7,453 nucleotides of DNA from Spirochaetia bacterium (GCA_026002265.1 BOBG01000095.1:1-7453), one strand, 5' to 3'. Numbered from the stretch's first letter, positions 1 to 6,432 are shown. A program made the numbers and translations. Notes: generated from the letters alone by a model not told the origin.

Positions 1-711
1 GGCAGCCATATAAGCAGGATTAGGAACTGAAACTGGATTTTCAAGATATGTCCCCACACCTTTAATTAGTCGTGTAAATTGTGCAGTTGGTTTCCAACGT
101 TTTTCCATATCAAAAAGATATCCGGTAAACCACGGCACAAACACAGCTTCCACCTTAGTAAAAGAGCCGATATTATACGATGCATGAATAAGGGGCCGGG
201 CAATTTTCATACCCAAAAGATCATCCATTTTAGAAAGATCCGAATAATCAAGTGGATTTATGACATCAAGCGGGCCCATACTGTCGGCTTTTCCCCATGT
301 CATTTTCCGCAAACCGGCCGTAATATCGAGAGAACCGAAATAAGCGCGAATATAAGCCTCGTCAAGAGTTACAGGTGAAGAAGAACCATCAAGAACCGGT
401 GCAAGATTTAAATTAATAACTGCATCAGCATTGGAACCGGCCACACTAAAATGAAGGGAACCGGAAAAAATATCTCCGAGACTTGTTTTTGCAGCATCTT
501 CAAGAACGTAGCTGGTAATACCGGCAGACACTGATCCACCAATCTTTACCGGTGAAGAAGATGCACCAGTTCTCGTGTTGGTAAAATCACCAAATCCGAA
601 ATTTCCGGCCGACTCTTCCTCGCTGCTCTCATAGTCACCAAAGCCAAAACCTTCCTGCGCGTAAAGAGATGCCGCCAAAAAAATGAAAATTAAAATAATT
701 TGTTTTTTCAC
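1..711 (-). CDS. Secreted outer-membrane beta-barrel protein, DUF1302-like, partial (N-terminal 237 residues)
   Basis: Reads leftwards and runs off the window without a stop, so the C-terminal part is missing. The start is GTG at 711-709, sharing one base with the TAG stop of the preceding gene. A GGGAGG ribosome site lies 5 nt upstream, and there is no in-frame ATG near by. Residues 1-18 are a signal peptide (KK, a hydrophobic core, then SLYA before Gln19). The mature N-terminus is acidic and low-complexity, with FGFGDY at 22-27 and FGFGDF at 38-43. From about residue 55, alternating polar/hydrophobic stretches and many Gly and aromatic residues suggest beta strands. The segment at 138-158 (TWGKADSMGPLDVINPLDY) resembles the WG...D..NP.D signature of DUF1302-type outer-membrane proteins, which often neighbour RND transporters. 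The inferred role is the outer-membrane partner of the transporter encoded upstream. Barrel and partnership are likely; the cargo is unknown. Confidence 0.75.
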   Translation of the reverse strand, partial: MKKQIILIFIFLAASLYAQEGFGFGDYESSEEESAGNFGFGDFTNTRTGASSSPVKIGGSVSAGITSYVLEDAAKTSLGDIFSGSLHFSVAGSNADAVINLNLAPVLDGSSSPVTLDEAYIRAYFGSLDITAGLRKMTWGKADSMGPLDVINPLDYSDLSKMDDLLGMKIARPLIHASYNIGSFTKVEAVFVPWFTGYLFDMEKRWKPTAQFTRLIKGVGTYLENPVSVPNPAYMAA

Positions 712-1487
712 TACGGCCTCCCGGTTTCAAGATAACGTGTAGTAAAAACACCCTCCGGAATAGGATCATCGTATTTGATTATCTCAACAGTAATTGTTGT
801 AGATGTTCCGGCCGCGAGAGTCGTCATTTTTGTAACTATCGGAGTCAGGCGACCCTGTACTTCTCTAACTTGAGATGTTTCAAGTATTTTTACCTGAGTT
901 CCCCTTTTATCGTATAATTCAATTTTGTACGCAATTTTTGTATTTTTGTCTATCCATTGAATTATTTTTGAATATTGGTAAGAGGAATCTTTGGGAATCG
1001 ATTGGATCACATAACAAGCTTGTCCATTCATATTTTCTTCCCGGATAAGAGTATGCGTATCAAGCCCCGGATCCCGGTTCGCAGATGAAATATCATCGTA
1101 GGACATATCAGTCCCCATAAAATTCCCGCTGCCTTCAGATGCATCAACCCGGCGGGATTTTCCAAATTCCGGCAGAAAAATCCATTGATTATTTGATTTA
1201 CCGGGATTTTCTACAGTGAGAAACCTCGTACCGGCGACAGATGCCGGAGATTGAAACACAATAATGGTTCGGGAATTTCCTTTGGGATCATCCTTGGAAT
1301 ATTGATCGATTACTCTCTCGGTTTTAGAACCATCTTTTGCTGTAATAATCATCCGGGACCGGGTAGAAACCGTATTCGCACTGATACGATTCCGAGATGC
1401 ATCTACAATCTCCGCCGCAGTTTGTGCATAGATAATGTCTGCGAACATCAGAGTAAAAATCCCAATAAAACACAGTGTCTTTTTCAT
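711..1487 (-). CDS. LolA-like periplasmic protein (outer membrane lipoprotein-sorting protein family, PF17131-type)
   Basis: A 258-residue secreted protein. Residues 1-21 form a signal peptide (KK, hydrophobic core, IIYA before Gln22). Cys6 lies inside the hydrophobic core and is not in a lipobox, so the mature protein should be soluble in the periplasm. The conserved core runs from about residue 43 to 140: R-R-M-I near 43-47, a DGS turn, SPASVAGTRFL at 80-90, QWIFLPEFGKSRRV at 101-114 and GNFMGTDMSYDDI at 121-133. This is the pattern of the LolA-like family found next to MMPL transporters. Members have a lipoprotein-carrier half-barrel fold and are thought to carry lipid or acyl cargo between membranes. 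The ATG directly follows the transporter's TAA, with AAGGAG 6 nt upstream. The stop overlaps the next gene's GTG by one base. The family call is strong; the cargo is unproven, and this is distinct from true LolA of the LolCDE system. Confidence 0.85.
   Translation of the reverse strand: MKKTLCFIGIFTLMFADIIYAQTAAEIVDASRNRISANTVSTRSRMIITAKDGSKTERVIDQYSKDDPKGNSRTIIVFQSPASVAGTRFLTVENPGKSNNQWIFLPEFGKSRRVDASEGSGNFMGTDMSYDDISSANRDPGLDTHTLIREENMNGQACYVIQSIPKDSSYQYSKIIQWIDKNTKIAYKIELYDKRGTQVKILETSQVREVQGRLTPIVTKMTTLAAGTSTTITVEIIKYDDPIPEGVFTTRYLETGRP
717..722 (-). promoter_or_regulatory. Shine-Dalgarno GGGAGG that fixes the GTG start of the barrel gene
   Basis: GGGAGG on the minus strand lies 5 nt before GTG 711-709 and inside the last codons of the LolA-like gene. 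With the one-base TAG/GTG overlap it supports translational coupling and this unusual start codon. Confidence 0.7.
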
Positions 1488-4181
1488 TTAAAACTCCTTG
1501 TAAATAAATTTTGGTTTCACCAGCATCAATAAAATAGGAATAACTGTCATACTCACCAACGCACTTGTTGCCATTGTCAGAGCGATTAAAAGCCCTAAAT
1601 TACCTATCATAACGAATTGTGACAAAAGTAAAACGGCGAAGCCGGCGCCGACTGATACTGCATTAATCAATATCGCTTTACCGGATGTTTCAAATGTTTT
1701 CCGGAGAAAACCTTCTTTTCCGCGGGCCGCGGCATATTCTCGTTTAAATGCATCGATAAAATGAATCGTATAATCAATACCGATTCCAACCGAAACGCTT
1801 GCAACCATTGCAGTACCAATATTTAATTTTATTCCTAAAAATCCCATCACCGCAAAGTTGATTAAAATTGAAATGGAAAGCGGTACGATCCCGATAAGCC
1901 CGGCAACAATCGATTTGTTTGAAGCAGAGATAATTATTAATACCACAAGAAGTGAAATAAATACTGATGAAACTTGAGACTGTACCACTAATTGATTAAG
2001 CGACTCCTCGACTAATGCGGTTCCACCGACTGTTATTTCAACATTTTTGGGAAAATTTGCGTTTATGTAATTATAGATTTCCCTAATTGCCACATTAGTA
2101 TCCATTTGCCCAATGGTCCGGAGCTGTACTGTTGTTTTTATTGCTGTCGGTTCAAGGGGATCGTTTGCATAATCTGAAATATTTCCGGAAAGCAGCACAA
2201 GGTAATTTGAAATTAACCGTTGCAGTTCTTCCGGTGTTTTTTTAGCATAACGTTCCGGAATAGTGGGAATTTCATAATAAGAAGCTCCCTCATAATTTAT
2301 TTGTTTTTTCAATTCCCAAATTAATTCGTTTGCATTCATTACACCATTTGCGCTTCCGGCTTTATCAAAAAGAGAAACCAATTCACCAATAGTATAGGTT
2401 TTTCCGGAAATTTCATTGCCGGAATCGAGATTCACAGAATCATTATAATCAGATACAGAATCACCTGAAAAATTATCAAAACCGAAATCACCAAATCCAA
2501 ACGTATCATTAGAATCATTAAATTCAAATGAATCTCCTCCGGAATCCCCAAAACCGAAATCACTGAATCCAAAAGCATCTTCACCGGTATTTCCGGATTC
2601 TTGATTCTTCCAGCCGTCCGGATTTTCATTGGCATTAAATACTTGATTTATTCGTTTAATTAAATCAGTAAAACCCATTATTTTTCCAACTTCCGGGACA
2701 TTTGATTCAAGGTAAACACCGAGACCATCCAGAGCGTTCAAACTCTCCGGGTGCAATGTTGCTTCTGGACTACTTCCTTGAAGGACAACACTTACAATTT
2801 TTGATCCGCCAAATTTTTCGCGTATAAAACGATCAGACTTTGCAACATCAGTAGTTGATTTGAAATATTCAACAATAATATTATCAACAATAACTTTTGA
2901 AAGACCATAACCACTGATTAATACGATAACTACAAATAACGTTAAAATCAACCCTTTTTTCTGCACAACGGATAAAAATCCGTTAGTAATTCCGGTATTA
3001 AATAGATCTTTCCCGGAATCTGTATCAGATTTTTTTAATCTAATTTCTTGTATTTTTTTTGGTCCCCGTATTAAAAGTAGGGCCGGAATTAACGTGAGTG
3101 CAACACCAAAAGAGACTAGTACTCCAAAACTGGCAAAAATACCAAATTCACGGATAGGAGGAACTGAAGTAAAACAGAGTGAAAAAAAACCGACAAATGT
3201 CGTGAGTGCAGCAAGAAAAACCGGTTTGCCGATTTTCCGGAGTAATGCGAAAATAAGTTCCCGGTGTGTTCCGGAATCCATAGTATCGTACATATAAGTA
3301 TCGACAATATAATGAGTTACCACATGAATTCCATACGCACTTCCTACAGCTACAAGGATTACCGGCAAGACCATTGAAAGAACTGATAATTTAATTCCAA
3401 AAATCGGCATTGCACCGATTGACCACACAACTGCAATAACAACTGTTAGGAGAGGAAGCGTTAATGCCGTAATATTTCTAAATGAGAAAAAGAGTACCGC
3501 AAGTACAACTATAACAACGAGCGGAACAAGGAGAATAAGATCATTCGTAATCGCTTCATTTACTGTACCGGAGAGTACCGGCAATCCGGCGACATACACT
3601 TCGGCAATTCCGTTAAACATTTCTTTAGCAACACTGCGTATTTCCCGGTAAGCACTTAGCGCAACAGTCCCACCGGCATCTTCACTCGATATGTTCAGCG
3701 GAATCATTATTTGCGTTGCGGTAAAATCGTCAGAAATTAAGGCATTTTTATAGAGATTCCATGAAAGGATCCGGCGTTTTAATTCGGTAATTTCCTCCGG
3801 AGTTCCGGTGAAATCTTCTTTTACTAATTTTTCTACTACAATAGTATCACCGGAACTGGTGATATAATCAGTTGAAATAATTGAATTAATAGTTCCGGCC
3901 ACTTCAATTTCTTCGATACGCTTTACATATTCCTGCATTCTTTGGAGAAACACAGCATCAAAAACCGTAGCGTATTTCCGCTCTAAACCAACGAGAATAA
4001 ATAATGAACTTCCAAAAGTATCATCAATTTGTGCCGATGTTAATCTTGCTGTATCATGTTCCGGTACAAACCGGAAATTATTATTATCCAATTCGATTCT
4101 GAATAATTGCAAGGCAAAAAACACTGTAATTGCAGCAATAATTGCAACGAGTAATTTCGGGTATTTAAATAATTTCTCCAT
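1488..4181 (-). CDS. RND/MMPL family inner-membrane transporter (COG1033-like)
   Basis: An 897-residue protein with the two-fold RND layout. TM1 is at about 9-26, periplasmic loop 1 at 27-212, TM2-6 between 213 and 371, TM7 at 410-430, loop 2 at 431-735 and TM8-12 between 736 and 888. TM10 carries GIGIDYTIH (799-807), whose Asp803 matches the proton-relay Asp of MmpL-type transporters. The equivalent TM4 site reads VGSAYGIH (279-286), with Ala282 in place of Asp. Loop 2 is about 120 residues longer than loop 1, partly because of a Phe/Gly/Asp-rich acidic segment at 534-583. The family exports lipids or other hydrophobic molecules using proton motive force. The ATG at 4181 has AAGG 7 nt upstream. 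It is the first clear gene of the operon, followed at zero spacing by the LolA-like gene. Family and topology are confident; the substrate cannot be read from the sequence. Confidence 0.9.
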   Translation of the reverse strand: MEKLFKYPKLLVAIIAAITVFFALQLFRIELDNNNFRFVPEHDTARLTSAQIDDTFGSSLFILVGLERKYATVFDAVFLQRMQEYVKRIEEIEVAGTINSIISTDYITSSGDTIVVEKLVKEDFTGTPEEITELKRRILSWNLYKNALISDDFTATQIMIPLNISSEDAGGTVALSAYREIRSVAKEMFNGIAEVYVAGLPVLSGTVNEAITNDLILLVPLVVIVVLAVLFFSFRNITALTLPLLTVVIAVVWSIGAMPIFGIKLSVLSMVLPVILVAVGSAYGIHVVTHYIVDTYMYDTMDSGTHRELIFALLRKIGKPVFLAALTTFVGFFSLCFTSVPPIREFGIFASFGVLVSFGVALTLIPALLLIRGPKKIQEIRLKKSDTDSGKDLFNTGITNGFLSVVQKKGLILTLFVVIVLISGYGLSKVIVDNIIVEYFKSTTDVAKSDRFIREKFGGSKIVSVVLQGSSPEATLHPESLNALDGLGVYLESNVPEVGKIMGFTDLIKRINQVFNANENPDGWKNQESGNTGEDAFGFSDFGFGDSGGDSFEFNDSNDTFGFGDFGFDNFSGDSVSDYNDSVNLDSGNEISGKTYTIGELVSLFDKAGSANGVMNANELIWELKKQINYEGASYYEIPTIPERYAKKTPEELQRLISNYLVLLSGNISDYANDPLEPTAIKTTVQLRTIGQMDTNVAIREIYNYINANFPKNVEITVGGTALVEESLNQLVVQSQVSSVFISLLVVLIIISASNKSIVAGLIGIVPLSISILINFAVMGFLGIKLNIGTAMVASVSVGIGIDYTIHFIDAFKREYAAARGKEGFLRKTFETSGKAILINAVSVGAGFAVLLLSQFVMIGNLGLLIALTMATSALVSMTVIPILLMLVKPKFIYKEF
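2433..2582 (-). repeat. Phe/Gly/Asp low-complexity segment with an internal repeat, inside the transporter's second periplasmic loop
   Basis: Codes for residues 534-583 of the transporter. Two 10-residue units, FGFSDFGFGD (537-546) and FGFGDFGFDN (561-570), are spaced 24 residues apart and joined by Asp/Ser/Asn-rich linkers. Their DNA copies (2544-2573 and 2472-2501) match at 25 of 30 bases, suggesting duplication. The segment is strongly acidic, has no Lys or Arg, and is predicted to lie in the periplasm. The same FGFGD motif occurs in the beta-barrel protein of the same operon. Confidence 0.8.
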
Positions 4182-4374
4182 TAATTTTCCTTGTTAATCA
4201 TTATACTACGCCCGGATCAATTTCCGGATCACATATTCCCTCTGCTATTCCTTTTTTAAGCATACCGGTAATCAGAGAATAGAAAAGTCTTGATGCGTTA
4301 GTATGCACATTATTTCGTTCCTCAATTTGCATAAATGGAAAAGCAGGTGCAAGATAATTCCATATATTCCACAA
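4182..4374 (-). other. Long 5' leader of the transporter operon
   Basis: From the inferred transcription start near 4374 to the transporter ATG at 4181 is about 190 nt of untranslated or poorly translated leader. It ends with the AAGG ribosome site at 4192-4189. I see no riboswitch-like conserved core and no strong terminator hairpin. A short direct repeat GATCCGG (near 4225 and 4212) is the only clear sequence pattern besides the short reading frame described separately. Confidence 0.4.
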
Positions 4375-4392
4375 AACAATATTATACCACAA
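4201..4392 (-). pseudogene. Short reading frame resembling a fragment of a TetR-family regulator (possible remnant or leader peptide)
   Basis: The 63-codon frame has only a TTG at its 5' end and ends in TAA 19 nt before the transporter ATG. Residues 30-61 include RLFYSLITGMLKKGIAEG followed by ICDPEIDP. This resembles the middle of TetR-type ligand-binding domains, where a helix ending in G-I-x-x-G is followed by an acidic 'xPDxDP' turn. No helix-turn-helix DNA-binding domain is present; the upstream sequence is promoter and then the divergent exonuclease gene. The TTG lies upstream of the inferred transcription start, so this start cannot be used from that promoter. An internal ATG (4332) lacks a ribosome site. 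An internal GTG (codon 29) has a GAGG about 11 nt upstream. It is either a decayed regulator that once controlled the operon, a leader peptide, or chance. The resemblance was judged by eye and is weak. Confidence 0.3.
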
Positions 4393-4409
4393 AAGATCAT
4401 TTTTGTCAA
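4381..4409 (-). promoter_or_regulatory. Consensus sigma-70 promoter for the transporter operon
   Basis: On the minus strand, TTGACA (4409-4404) is followed by a 17-bp spacer and TATAAT (4386-4381): both boxes and the spacing are perfect consensus. Transcription should start near 4374 and run leftwards into the transporter, LolA-like and barrel genes. A promoter this strong usually needs repression, which fits the palindrome over its -35 box. Confidence 0.8.
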
Positions 4410-4423
4410 GAATATTTTTGACA
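4404..4423. promoter_or_regulatory. Near-perfect palindrome joining two back-to-back -35 boxes (candidate operator)
   Basis: TGTCAA (4404-4409) and TTGACA (4418-4423) are inverted copies flanking GAATATTT, whose centre AATATT is itself palindromic. 18 of 20 positions are symmetric. The arms are the -35 boxes of the leftward and rightward promoters, so a dimer bound here would block both. The symmetry of the arms is partly forced by two TTGACA boxes facing away from each other; only the central AATATT is extra evidence. Confidence 0.4.
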
Positions 4424-4444
4424 CCAGCATATTTGTGTTATACT
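4418..4444 (+). promoter_or_regulatory. Rightward promoter with extended -10 for the exonuclease gene
   Basis: TTGACA (4418-4423), a short 15-bp spacer, then TGTTATACT (4436-4444), which has the TGn extension in front of the -10 hexamer TATACT. The extended -10 could compensate for the short spacer. Transcription would start at about 4450-4452, on or next to the ATG at 4451. Confidence 0.55.
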
Positions 4445-4450
4445 AATAAA

Positions 4451-5245
4451 ATGCGTATACTATCATGGAATGTCAATGGGCTACGGGCGCTTGCAAAAAA
4501 AAATGCTCTCGCATGGCTTGAAACTGAATCTCCCGATATACTCTGTATGCAGGAAATCCGGATCAATGAGGATCAAATTCCGGAGTATCTCGTGCAGCCG
4601 CATAGTACTTCCGGAATTGCTTACCATTCTTACTGGGCGAGTGCGGAGCGTCCCGGTTATGCAGGAGTTGGTATATACACAATCCCGGAACCTATTGCTG
4701 TACAAAGATTAGGCATTGCTGATTTTGACCAGGAAGGGCGCTTTCTTCAGGCGGATTTTCCGGATTTTTCAGTAATTTCCGCTTATTTTCCCCATGTACG
4801 AGAGGAACGGGTCCGGCTTGAGTATAAATTAGACTTTTGCAGCGCAATCCGGAATCGTTGTGACGGTATCCGTGCAGGCAGCCGGTCCGTGATTCTGTGC
4901 GGAGATTTTAACATAGCGCATACAGCTATTGATCTTGCGCGGCCGGAAGACAATAAAGACAATCCGGGTTATCTTCCGGAAGAGCGTGCGTGGATGGACG
5001 ATTTTTTAGGGGCAGGCTATGTTGACAGTTTTCGATACTTGCACCCCGGCGAAATTGGACGTTATAGTTGGTTCTCGTACCGGGCCGATGCACGAAAAAG
5101 GAACATCGGCTGGCGGATCGATTATATTTGTGTTGATGAGCCTGCGGCGTCAAGCTTGATCAGCGCTGGAATCCGAAACGACCGCACCGGCTCAGATCAT
5201 GATCCGGTTGAAATTACGATAGATCCGGAGCGCTTATCCCGGTAA
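4451..5245 (+). CDS. exoA: Exodeoxyribonuclease III / AP endonuclease (ExoIII family)
   Basis: A 264-residue, full-length cytoplasmic DNA repair enzyme. The family cleaves the backbone 5' of abasic sites and has 3'-to-5' exonuclease activity on duplex DNA in base excision repair. All catalytic motifs are visible: WNVNGLRA at 6-13 (Asn7), MQEIR with Glu35, AYFP with Tyr112, GDFN with Asp152 and Asn154, WRIDY with Asp224, and the terminal SDHDPV with Asp249 and His250. The NIGWRIDY stretch is typical of this family. I chose ATG 4451 because MRILSWNVNGL is the usual N-terminus. An in-frame TTG at 4403 would lie within the promoter and add residues without family support. There is no Shine-Dalgarno sequence before the ATG, which fits a leaderless transcript. 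It is divergent from the transporter operon and unrelated to it in function. Confidence 0.95.
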   Translation: MRILSWNVNGLRALAKKNALAWLETESPDILCMQEIRINEDQIPEYLVQPHSTSGIAYHSYWASAERPGYAGVGIYTIPEPIAVQRLGIADFDQEGRFLQADFPDFSVISAYFPHVREERVRLEYKLDFCSAIRNRCDGIRAGSRSVILCGDFNIAHTAIDLARPEDNKDNPGYLPEERAWMDDFLGAGYVDSFRYLHPGEIGRYSWFSYRADARKRNIGWRIDYICVDEPAASSLISAGIRNDRTGSDHDPVEITIDPERLSR

Positions 5246-5399
5246 TCAACATTTGAGGGGCGATTTTCTTCTGACTATACAAACGCGGCGCCGGGTGCTA
5301 TGCTTATATTAAGATTTGTTTTTTACTAAAATTTTGTTATATTTTTAAAGTATATTCGGGTGCATCCGGAAAATAGCTGACTAAGAAAAGGGGAATTTA
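5246..5399 (+). other. Exonuclease-rhomboid intergenic region
   Basis: These 154 bases hold no gene. The right part (about 5311-5356) is very A+T-rich, with TATATT at 5351-5356 as a possible -10 box but no convincing -35 at standard spacing, so a rhomboid promoter is likely here but not precisely placed. No good intrinsic terminator for the exonuclease gene is visible. The rhomboid ribosome site AAGGGG is at 5388-5393. Confidence 0.35.
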
Positions 5400-6011
5400 A
5401 TGCGAATTAAATACAATGCTCCAGTCATTTTAACATTTACCTTTATCAGCCTTGCAGTGTTGCTTCTTTCACAATATGTAATTCCATGGCTTACACCGCA
5501 ATGGTTTACGGTACCGGGCAGACCCGGTTTTCACCCTTCCTCACCGCAAAGCTGGGTAACTATTTTCACGTTTGTTATTGGGCATGACGGCTGGGATCAT
5601 TTTCTCGGCAATTTTGCAATGATTTTACTTATCGGTCCGATTCTTGAGGAACATTACGGCTCCATACCTTTGTTGATAATGATGATGATTACGGCAGTTG
5701 TCACCGGACTTCTCAATACATTTCTATTCTCCACCGGACTCTTGGGAGCGTCCGGTATTGTTTTTATGATGATTCTCATGGCTTCATTTACCAATTTTGA
5801 CCGGGGAGAAATTCCGCTTACCTTTATTTTAATTGTAGTTATTTATTTGGGTCAGGAAATTTTTAATGCCTTTGCCGAGGATAGTATTTCACAATTCGCC
5901 CACCTCGTCGGTGGATTGTGTGGCTCTCTTTTCGGTTTTATCCGGCACCGGAGTACAGTACTGCCGGCAAAATCAAAACATCCGATAGATCCTTCAGATA
6001 TTATTGTGTGA
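5400..6011 (+). CDS. Rhomboid family intramembrane serine protease
   Basis: A 203-residue polytopic membrane protein. Rhomboids cut transmembrane segments of substrate proteins within the lipid bilayer. The required residues are all present: HFLGN at 67-71 in TM2 (the HxxxN oxyanion/support motif, His67 and Asn71), GASG at 116-119 with nucleophile Ser118, and AHLVGGLCG at 167-175 with catalytic His168. About six helices can be drawn: 8-30, 53-60 continuing through 68-81, 89-110, 114-131, 139-157 and 164-181. This matches the basic six-helix bacterial form. The first loop (31-52) is aromatic and Pro-rich. The C-terminal 20 residues are hydrophilic and probably cytoplasmic. ATG 5400 has AAGGGG 6 nt upstream. 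The transporter gene follows after 7 nt, so the two are probably co-transcribed. Substrates are unknown; this is expected to be an active protease. Confidence 0.92.
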   Translation: MRIKYNAPVILTFTFISLAVLLLSQYVIPWLTPQWFTVPGRPGFHPSSPQSWVTIFTFVIGHDGWDHFLGNFAMILLIGPILEEHYGSIPLLIMMMITAVVTGLLNTFLFSTGLLGASGIVFMMILMASFTNFDRGEIPLTFILIVVIYLGQEIFNAFAEDSISQFAHLVGGLCGSLFGFIRHRSTVLPAKSKHPIDPSDIIV

Positions 6012-6018
6012 TTAAATT

Positions 6019-6432
6019 ATGTGGATAGTATTTGCGCTTTTATCCGCTATTTTTGCAGCATTGACTTCGATTCTTGCAAAAATCGGCATTGAGCATATAG
6101 ATTCAACAGTTGCAACTGCGATCCGTACTATTGTTGTAGTAATAGTATCATGGGCTATTGTTTTTTTTACCGGAAAGCAACAGACGCTTGCATTTATCGA
6201 CCGGAAAAGTTTAATATTTCTAATTCTCTCCGGTATTGCAACCGGTGTATCATGGTTATGTTATTACCGGGCATTACAAAGCGGACCGGCATCGAAAGTA
6301 ATTCCTATTGATAAATTCAGTGTAGTTATTGGAATAGTGCTGGCATTTTTCCTGTTAGGAGAAAGTGTGGACAAGAAAACAATTATCGGCGGCGCATTGA
6401 TCAGCATTGGTACTTTTGTTTTAATTCTTTGA
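6019..6432 (+). CDS. Half-size EamA/DMT-family membrane transporter (COG2510-like)
   Basis: A 137-residue, very hydrophobic protein with about five helices (2-24, 32-51, 65-89, 98-118, 121-137). It forms a single EamA repeat, whereas most members of the drug/metabolite transporter superfamily have two repeats and about 300 residues. Family marks include the N-terminal 'WxxxALLSAxFAALTSILAKIGI' type start, WLCYYRALQSGPASKVIPIDKF-like sequence at 79-100, and LLGESVDKKTIIGGALISIG near 116-133. Single-repeat proteins of this type are common in bacteria and presumably act as dimers, like small multidrug transporters. The substrate is unknown. The ATG lies 7 nt after the rhomboid stop and has no clear Shine-Dalgarno sequence, so translation may depend on coupling to the rhomboid gene. 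A hairpin with a T tract follows the stop. Confidence 0.88.
   Translation: MWIVFALLSAIFAALTSILAKIGIEHIDSTVATAIRTIVVVIVSWAIVFFTGKQQTLAFIDRKSLIFLILSGIATGVSWLCYYRALQSGPASKVIPIDKFSVVIGIVLAFFLLGESVDKKTIIGGALISIGTFVLIL

Noticed and set aside
79..378. Plus-strand open frame of 99 codons opposite the barrel gene
   Set aside because: It lies antisense to a gene with a clear signal peptide, start site and operon context. It has no ribosome site, and its translation looks like no protein family.
534..583. Possible RTX-type calcium-binding repeats in the Gly/Asp-rich segments
   Set aside because: The motif is FGFGD with aromatic residues at alternate positions, not the GGxGxDxLx nonapeptide, and the spacing is not nine residues.
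1251..1532. Plus-strand open frame of 93 codons spanning the transporter/LolA-like junction
   Set aside because: Antisense to two well-supported genes, no family resemblance and no ribosome site.
2322..2366. EF-hand-like calcium loop in the transporter (FDKAGSANGVMNANEL, residues 605-620)
   Set aside because: The loop from Asp606 to Glu619 is two residues too long for a canonical 12-residue EF-hand, and the expected Asp at position 3 is Ala. There is no paired second hand.
4200..4205. Second TATAAT on the minus strand just before the transporter gene
   Set aside because: No -35-like sequence at the right distance (TCCGGA there), and transcription would start on the ribosome site itself.
4403..4450. 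Upstream TTG start adding 16 residues to the exonuclease
   Set aside because: The extra residues overlap both promoter elements, have no ribosome site and lie before the family-typical MRILSWNVNGL start.
5285..5298. GGCGCC-centred G+C-rich patch after the exonuclease gene as a terminator
   Set aside because: It gives only a self-complementary hexamer with no workable loop and no T tract directly after it.
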